Assembly: GCA_041920505.1 (NCBI GenBank)
Contig: JBHGXV010000063.1
Span: forward strand, 1 to 64,000
DNA: 64,000 nt
Direction of reading: 5' to 3'
DNA from: JBHGXV01 sp041920505
Lineage (GTDB): Bacteria; Bacillota; Bacilli; Brevibacillales; Brevibacillaceae
The notes beneath the pieces are model-generated. The model was not told the DNA's origin and did no database searches. It saw only the letters and a list, made by a program, of their open reading frames with translations. Each line of letters opens with the position of its first letter. The stretch's first letter is position 1. Shown one piece after another: positions 59,603 through 64,000 of the stretch. Position numbers and translations under genes: made by a program.

Positions 59603-59809
59603 TTAGACACGCTGAGAAGCGAGTTGTTGTTCGGCGAAGCTAACCAAACGTTTGGTGATTTCTCCCCCGACAGAACCGTTTTGGCGGGACGTCGTGTCGG
59701 CACCAAGCTGAACACCAAACTCTTGCGCAATCTCGTACTTCAGTTGATCCAGGGCTTGGTTGGCCTGCGGTACGAGAATCCGGTTGCTTGAGCTGTTGTT
59801 TGCTGCCAT
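59603..59809 (-). CDS. Alpha/beta-type small acid-soluble spore protein
   Basis: 68 residues. The family's two signatures are present: the GPR cleavage region KYEIAQEFGV and the C-terminal GGEITKRLVSFAEQQL, with NSSSNRILVPQANQALDQLK at the start. Binds spore DNA as protection. AGGAGG lies upstream of the ATG. A sigma-G-like promoter upstream fits forespore expression. Confidence 0.97.
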   Translation of the reverse strand: MAANNSSSNRILVPQANQALDQLKYEIAQEFGVQLGADTTSRQNGSVGGEITKRLVSFAEQQLASQRV

Positions 59810-59839
59810 GCTTGTTCACCTCCTCGCTGGTTGTACTTT

Positions 59840-59869
59840 TAATATGTCTGAAGCGGGAGGGGAACATGC
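59840..59869 (-). promoter_or_regulatory. Sigma-G promoter of the SASP gene
   Basis: Minus strand GCATG (59865-59869), 18 nt, CATATTA (59840-59846): matches gHATR-N18-CATNHTA at every position. Ends 30 nt before the start codon. Confidence 0.85.
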
Positions 59870-59889
59870 ACATTCCCGTTCTCTTTTGA

Positions 59890-61041
59890 CTAGTAAATTC
59901 TGTCTACTTTGGCTTCCCTTTTTCTTGCCAGCAAGAGATCGGCTGTCCGGTAGGCGGCGTCGGGGCGGCCAAACTGGCGGTGCTGTTCTGCCGCCGCCTG
60001 CCACAAGCGTTTTTCCCGCTGCCAACGCTCCAGGATGCGGACAATCTCGTCCGGGGTGGCCGCTTCTTCGGCCACGCCTTGATCGCGCAAAAACCGGCTG
60101 TTTCTCCGCTCCTGCCCCGGCAGCGGCTGAAACAGGACGAGCGGCGTGCCCATCGCCAACGCTTCGGCGCAGGTCAACCCGCCCGGCTTGGTGACGATCG
60201 CGTCAGCCGCCCCGATCCACTCCCAGATGGACGGTTCGTATCCCAGGAGATGGACGGCGTGGGGCAGCACATCGTGCAACTGTTCGCGCAAGCTGTGCCG
60301 CAACCGTTCATTCCTGCCGGTAATCACGACAATCTGCAACGGCCGTCCCGTTTGGATCAGCCGCTGTACCACGGAGGTCATCTCGATGTGCCCGCCTTCT
60401 CCGCCCAAGATCAGCACGGTAAACCCCCCTGGTTTTAACCCGAGTTGTTGCCGCCACTCCCGCTTGTCCCGCTCCCGTCCGCGGGCGAACGGCGGACGTA
60501 CCGGAATGCCGTGGACGTGAATCTTGTCCGCGTCGACACTGTAGCGGCTATTGAGCTCCCGGGCAATCTCTTCGTGCGGCACGACGTAGCCGTCCACCTC
60601 CGGATGTATCCAGAACCCGTGCACGTGAAAGTCGGTCAAAACCGCCCCCAGCCAAAACGGCTTTGCCGCTTTTCGTTTCGCCTCCGCCAGCGCGCCGACG
60701 CAATAGGCGTGGGTGGCGACGACCACGTCAGGCGCTTCCTGCTGGATCAGCCGACGCAAGAGCCTTTTGCCCAACACCTTGCCCAGCGGTTTTCGCAAGA
60801 TCCCACTCCAGATGTGTTCACGGTCGTACAGCGCTTGCCACCATTCGGGCGCGTGCGCAAGCCCGGCCGCATAGACGCGGCGCGACAGGCGGAGCAAGAA
60901 CGGACTCGCCGTCGCCACACCGCCGACGATGCGCACATTCACCCCGGGCGCCCGCTCCAGTATCGCCTGTTGCAACGCGATGGCAGCCATGTGATGTCCG
61001 CTGCCCGCCCAGTCTTCTGTGCAAATCACCACGTTTTTCAT
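59890..61041 (-). CDS. UgtP/YkoN-like glycosyltransferase (MGDG synthase family)
   Basis: 383 residues of the GT28-type MGDG synthase/UgtP family. The N-terminal GAGSGHHMAA-like motif (EDWAGSGHHMAAIALQQA), VLTDFHVHGFWIHPEVDGYV (acceptor side), and the donor site TKPGGLTCAEALAMGTPLVLF are visible. It may glycosylate diacylglycerol or another lipid. The start at 61041 overlaps the stop of a YkoP-like gene by 4 bp, indicating co-expression. A YkoN-type role is inferred from that pairing. Confidence 0.85.
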   Translation of the reverse strand: MKNVVICTEDWAGSGHHMAAIALQQAILERAPGVNVRIVGGVATASPFLLRLSRRVYAAGLAHAPEWWQALYDREHIWSGILRKPLGKVLGKRLLRRLIQQEAPDVVVATHAYCVGALAEAKRKAAKPFWLGAVLTDFHVHGFWIHPEVDGYVVPHEEIARELNSRYSVDADKIHVHGIPVRPPFARGRERDKREWRQQLGLKPGGFTVLILGGEGGHIEMTSVVQRLIQTGRPLQIVVITGRNERLRHSLREQLHDVLPHAVHLLGYEPSIWEWIGAADAIVTKPGGLTCAEALAMGTPLVLFQPLPGQERRNSRFLRDQGVAEEAATPDEIVRILERWQREKRLWQAAAEQHRQFGRPDAAYRTADLLLARKREAKVDRIY

Positions 61042-61628
61042 CGATTCGTTTCTCCCGGTTGGCCCGTCGGCAAATAGCGGCGAAACAGTTCTTCCTTGGA
61101 TATGTAAACCCGCTTCAGCGGCTGGGAGTGGTCGAAGCGGCGAAGTTTGCGCTTTCCGTCCGGATGAATCAGGCGCACCATCAGCTTCAGGTACCACCGC
61201 TTGTACCGAAAAAACCAGGTCATCGGCACGTCGGACACGGAAAACCCCAACGGTTCCGCCCCTTTGTGGATCATCGTCGTGCCCACGACCCCTTTGATTT
61301 CGTCGACTTGCGGCAAGGAAGCGAGAAACACGGCCAATTGCGGCAACGATTCAAGAATGTGTTTGCGCAGCAGCAGGACGATTCGCGTCTCATCCCGCAT
61401 TCCTCTGCACAGCTTGGCGAAATGGTAATTGTGAAGGTGCAGCTTCAGGATAAGGTCGCCGGGACGGATGTGCCGATCGTCGGTGGTGGTTAACGGCTCG
61501 CCCCGATACCGAAGCACCACGATGCGAAAAATGTTTCGCCCTTTTTCCACGTACTGGAGACGGGAACAGCGTTGATAGATATAGTCCCACACTCCCCACA
61601 GCGATAAAATGGCAGAATTCATCCCCAC
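61038..61628 (-). CDS. YkoP-like protein
   Basis: 196 residues resembling B. subtilis YkoP: GDLILKLHLHNYHFAKL, ETRIVLLLRKHILESLPQLA and GTTMIHKGAEPLGFSVSDVP. No membrane segment or catalytic motif recognised. Start is GTG with AAGGAAAGG 6 nt upstream; an ATG two codons later is an alternative. Always beside a YkoN-like glycosyltransferase here, probably in the same lipid or envelope pathway. Confidence 0.75.
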   Translation of the reverse strand: MGMNSAILSLWGVWDYIYQRCSRLQYVEKGRNIFRIVVLRYRGEPLTTTDDRHIRPGDLILKLHLHNYHFAKLCRGMRDETRIVLLLRKHILESLPQLAVFLASLPQVDEIKGVVGTTMIHKGAEPLGFSVSDVPMTWFFRYKRWYLKLMVRLIHPDGKRKLRRFDHSQPLKRVYISKEELFRRYLPTGQPGETNR

Positions 61629-61690
61629 ACGAATCCTTTCCTTACGTTTTGTCTGCCACTAGTATGCCCCGTCTTCGACATTTGCAACGC

Positions 61691-61712
61691 AAAAAAGGCG
61701 CGGCCCCGCGCC
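61691..61712 (-). terminator. Terminator
   Basis: GGCGCG/CGCGCC stem (61697-61702 with 61707-61712) followed by six T on the minus strand; ends the TerC gene. Confidence 0.8.
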
Positions 61713-61752
61713 CTTGTTTACACGTCCCTGTTCCTGCCGCTCCGCCTTATGT

Positions 61753-62409
61753 TCATGTTGCGCGTCTCGCCCATCTGCCGAGCGCCATCACCAGCATCGC
61801 GGCGGCGGCCGGCAGCCAGCCCACTTCCACCCGCATGGACTTTAGGGCGTCTCTTATGTACGAATCTTCGATAAACATCTGCACAGCGGTAAATGTCAGA
61901 ATGGCCGAGCCGATATACAGCAGCACCGGGAAGCGATTGATGAGCCGCGCCACCAGCGCGCTGCCCCACATCAACAGCGGGATGCTCAGCCCCAGACCGA
62001 ACAGTACCAGCCAGATATTGCCGTGTGCGGCGCCGCCGACGGCCAGCACATTGTCCAGGCTCATGATCACATCGGCAAGGATAATCGTCTGGATCGCCTG
62101 TCCCTTGCTGCGGCTGTAGGCGACATCCACCGTCTCCGCCTCCTTGGCGATCAACAGCTTCACCGCGATCCACAAGAGCAGCGCGCCGCCGACGGCCTTT
62201 ACCAGCGGAATCCCCAGCATCCAAGTAGCCATGCCCGTCAGGCCGATGCGCATAAGCACTGCTCCCAGCGTCCCGTAAAAGACCGCGGAGCGCCGGTCTT
62301 TCACGGACAAATGGCGGCACGCCATGCCAATGATCACGGCATTGTCGCCGCTTAGCACCAGATCAATCACGATGATATTCACAAACTTGAGCCAAAACGC
62401 CCCGTCCAT
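61753..62409 (-). CDS. TerC/YjbE-family membrane protein
   Basis: 218 residues with about seven membrane segments and the TerC metal motif DLVLSGDNAVIIG and ADVIMSLDNVLAVGG, each with conserved acidic residues. Relatives (YceF/YkoY, MeeF/MeeY) export manganese to metallate secreted enzymes. No yybP-ykoY manganese riboswitch is visible in the short upstream region. Confidence 0.88.
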   Translation of the reverse strand: MDGAFWLKFVNIIVIDLVLSGDNAVIIGMACRHLSVKDRRSAVFYGTLGAVLMRIGLTGMATWMLGIPLVKAVGGALLLWIAVKLLIAKEAETVDVAYSRSKGQAIQTIILADVIMSLDNVLAVGGAAHGNIWLVLFGLGLSIPLLMWGSALVARLINRFPVLLYIGSAILTFTAVQMFIEDSYIRDALKSMRVEVGWLPAAAAMLVMALGRWARRAT

Positions 62410-62597
62410 TCCGATCCCCCACCCCTGTTCCTACCATATGTGAAAACCTGTCCGCTCATGACAAGCCCTAGGGGGAAAGTCCCATCATCATGCTGGTTTT
62501 TGTCGGAATTTGACTAACGATATTTGTGAGAATCGGTATTAAGATTCTTGCAATTGTCTCTTTCCTTCCATACGATAAAGTGGGGGGAGAACGGAAA

Positions 62598-63752
62598 ATG
62601 GAGGCATTGATCATAAATTTTGATGAAATTTCACAGCGCATTATGACGTTGAGTACGACCATCACCAACCGCTGGCAGGAAGAAATCAAAGAAAAACTTC
62701 AATTGGACAACCAATTGGTCATTCCCGTGGATTTTGCGGAACGGCGCACGATGCTGATCGCCCGTTCCCTGATCGAAGACGTGCACGACGATCTGCAGGC
62801 ATGGTCGGCTGACATGGGCAATTGGATGCGTTCTCAGCAAGTGCCGTTTTCGTCGATTTTGCGCAGCTACCAGTTGTTCCGCAACGTGTTCTGGAGCGTG
62901 GTGCGCCCGGCTCTGCCGTATTGGGCGCTGAGTCAGCAGGAAATCCACTTTCTGGAGCGGCGCATCGGCGAGTCGATCGACGAAGGGTTGTACTGGTCGG
63001 TCTACTACTTCGAACAACTGGTAAACGAAGAACTGAGCCAGAAAGAAGAAACGATCTCGTACCTGCATAACGACAAACTGACGATCCTGGGCAAACTGGC
63101 CGCAAGTATGGCTCACGAACTGCGCAACCCGCTGTGCGCCATCGAGGGGTTCCTCAAACTGATCCGCGAATCGACACAGGGAAACGCCGAACTGGAGTCC
63201 TACATTGAGGTCATCATGCACGAATTTGAAAATCTGCACCGGCAAATCACCGGTTTTCTCAGTTTTTCGAAAAAACCGATTCTCGACGAAGTGTTCAAAC
63301 AGGTGAACCTGCGCAGTCTGTTCGAGGTGGTCGAGATGCTGATCACTCCCCGGCTGATTGCCGAAAACATTCAGTTCGAGCAGGACATCCAGTCTTGTTC
63401 GCTCTATTGTTACGAAGAAGGTCTCAAACAGGTGCTGGTCAATCTGTTCAACAATGCCATCGACGCCGTTCGCGGGCGAACGGACAAGCGGGTTGCCATT
63501 ATCTCCCGTTGCATGCCGGACCACGTGCAGATCATCGTCCAAAACAACGGCGAGCCTATCCCGCCGGACATCGTCGAGAAACTGTTCCAGCCGTTTTTCA
63601 CCACCAAGGACAACGGGACAGGCATCGGGCTGTCCATTTGCAAAAACATCATCGAGAAACATCACGGGACGATCCGCTGCGAATCGGGCCCGAATCTGAC
63701 CCGGTTTTTCATTACGATTCCCTACAACCACGACTACTCGCCGCTGCTGTGA
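62598..63752 (+). CDS. Sensor histidine kinase (cytoplasmic, RsbRD-like N-terminus)
   Basis: 384 residues. The N-terminal ~150 residues are helical (TITNRWQEEIKEKLQLDNQLV) and resemble the RsbR/RsbRD N-terminal or sporulation-kinase input domain. HisKA phosphoacceptor His173 in MAHELRNPLCAIEGFLKLI, then HATPase with NLFNNAIDAV, GTGIGLSICKNII. No membrane segment. GGGGGGAG lies upstream of the ATG at 62598. Orphan: no response regulator is adjacent. Could feed sporulation phosphorelay. Confidence 0.88.
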   Translation: MEALIINFDEISQRIMTLSTTITNRWQEEIKEKLQLDNQLVIPVDFAERRTMLIARSLIEDVHDDLQAWSADMGNWMRSQQVPFSSILRSYQLFRNVFWSVVRPALPYWALSQQEIHFLERRIGESIDEGLYWSVYYFEQLVNEELSQKEETISYLHNDKLTILGKLAASMAHELRNPLCAIEGFLKLIRESTQGNAELESYIEVIMHEFENLHRQITGFLSFSKKPILDEVFKQVNLRSLFEVVEMLITPRLIAENIQFEQDIQSCSLYCYEEGLKQVLVNLFNNAIDAVRGRTDKRVAIISRCMPDHVQIIVQNNGEPIPPDIVEKLFQPFFTTKDNGTGIGLSICKNIIEKHHGTIRCESGPNLTRFFITIPYNHDYSPLL

Positions 63753-63815
63753 CCGGCCGCTCCTTCCTTCCGCTCCGCACAGGGAGGGACAGGAGCTGGT
63801 TTATTTTTTTATGCA

Positions 63816-63847
63816 GAAAAAATGCCTCCTGTCGCACGAACAGGAGG
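63816..63847 (-). terminator. Terminator of the gene entering from the right edge
   Basis: CCTCCTGT/ACAGGAGG stem (63840-63847 with 63825-63832) followed by CATTTTTTC on the minus strand. Confidence 0.8.
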
Positions 63848-63888
63848 AACTACACCCATGCGGTTCGCCGCGCCGGACGAGTCCGGGC

Positions 63889-64000
63889 CTATCGGGTGAC
63901 CATTCCGCTCAGCATGTCGACGACACCCGGCACCTGCGTGAGACGGATCCCGTCTCGCGGCAACGCCTTGTACACCGCGTACGTTTTTGCCGTGGGCGGC
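63889..64000 (-). CDS. C-terminal end of an unidentified protein (cut by the window edge)
   Basis: 37 codons before the stop at 63889-63891, reading PPTAKTYAVYKALPRDGIRL then TQVPGVVDMLSGMVTR. Too short to identify. A terminator 42 bp beyond the stop supports it as a real gene end. Confidence 0.5.
   Translation of the reverse strand, partial: PPTAKTYAVYKALPRDGIRLTQVPGVVDMLSGMVTR

Noticed and set aside
62410..62480. yybP-ykoY manganese riboswitch upstream of the TerC gene
   Set aside because: The short leader lacks the conserved helices; only a CCCTAGGG palindrome is present.

Overview
The window looks like chromosome of a spore-forming, GC-rich member of the Bacillales. The evidence is the set of sporulation genes (YunB, YtfI/YtfJ, an alpha/beta-type SASP with a sigma-G-like promoter), Bacillales-type housekeeping genes (YhaM, Amj, YtnP, a FadR-type operator system), an S-layer-homology protein and a class IV (PhaR/PhaC) polyhydroxyalkanoate synthase. 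GC content and gene repertoire would suit a Brevibacillus/Aneurinibacillus/Paenibacillus-like organism; I cannot name a species. Most of the window is ordinary, densely packed chromosome with many strong bidirectional terminators. I saw no tRNA, rRNA or CRISPR array.

Layout. 0-7.4 kb: an ECF sigma factor (5' end cut by the window edge) with its anti-sigma factor, an ABC exporter pair, an SGNH hydrolase, an MFS exporter and the lactonase YtnP. 7.6-11.9 kb: one giant signalling gene (pseudokinase, degenerate NTPase, helical repeats, GGDEF) split by a single-base frameshift. 12-16.7 kb: a lipoprotein, a compact transcription unit for a 35-residue membrane peptide, homoserine dehydrogenase and FadH with a perfect FadR operator. 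16.8-19.4 kb: an accessory scar holding a group II intron 3' end, a decayed RecD2-like helicase, a VOC gene with flanking repeats and an IS-end-like hairpin. 19.4-31 kb: an LCP protein, psuK-psuG, a GNAT, an Fsr-like exporter, an acyl-CoA synthetase, ung, and a second FadR operator before an acyl-reductase-like SDR plus aldehyde dehydrogenase.

31-36.7 kb: a three-gene operon of unknown function (winged-helix, coiled-coil and SEC-C proteins), yhaM, a DUF1232 protein and a DedA protein. 36.8-39 kb: phaQ-phaR-phaC with a palindrome over the promoter. 39-41.9 kb: nadE, PspC and small proteins. 41.9-44.2 kb: a lower-GC island with a membrane protein, a DUF4176 protein (a family linked to type VII secretion loci) and a Fic AMP-transferase, entered through a 12-bp inverted repeat. 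44.3-47.1 kb: a homogentisate catabolic operon preceded by a long three-helix hairpin. 47.3-52.7 kb: DUF3870, RluA, DUF488, YunB, Tpx, Amj. 53-56.4 kb: pyruvate carboxylase, then a FliD-like orphan. 57-64 kb: YtfI/YtfJ, an SLH-3D protein, SASP, a UgtP/YkoN-like glycosyltransferase with a YkoP-like partner, a TerC/YjbE protein and a histidine kinase.

Functional themes are carbon storage and lipid turnover (PHA synthesis, FadR-linked fadH and the SDR/ALDH pair, acyl-CoA synthetase, pyruvate carboxylase, aromatic catabolism), envelope maintenance (LCP, Amj, DedA, SLH-3D, glycosyltransferase) and sporulation.
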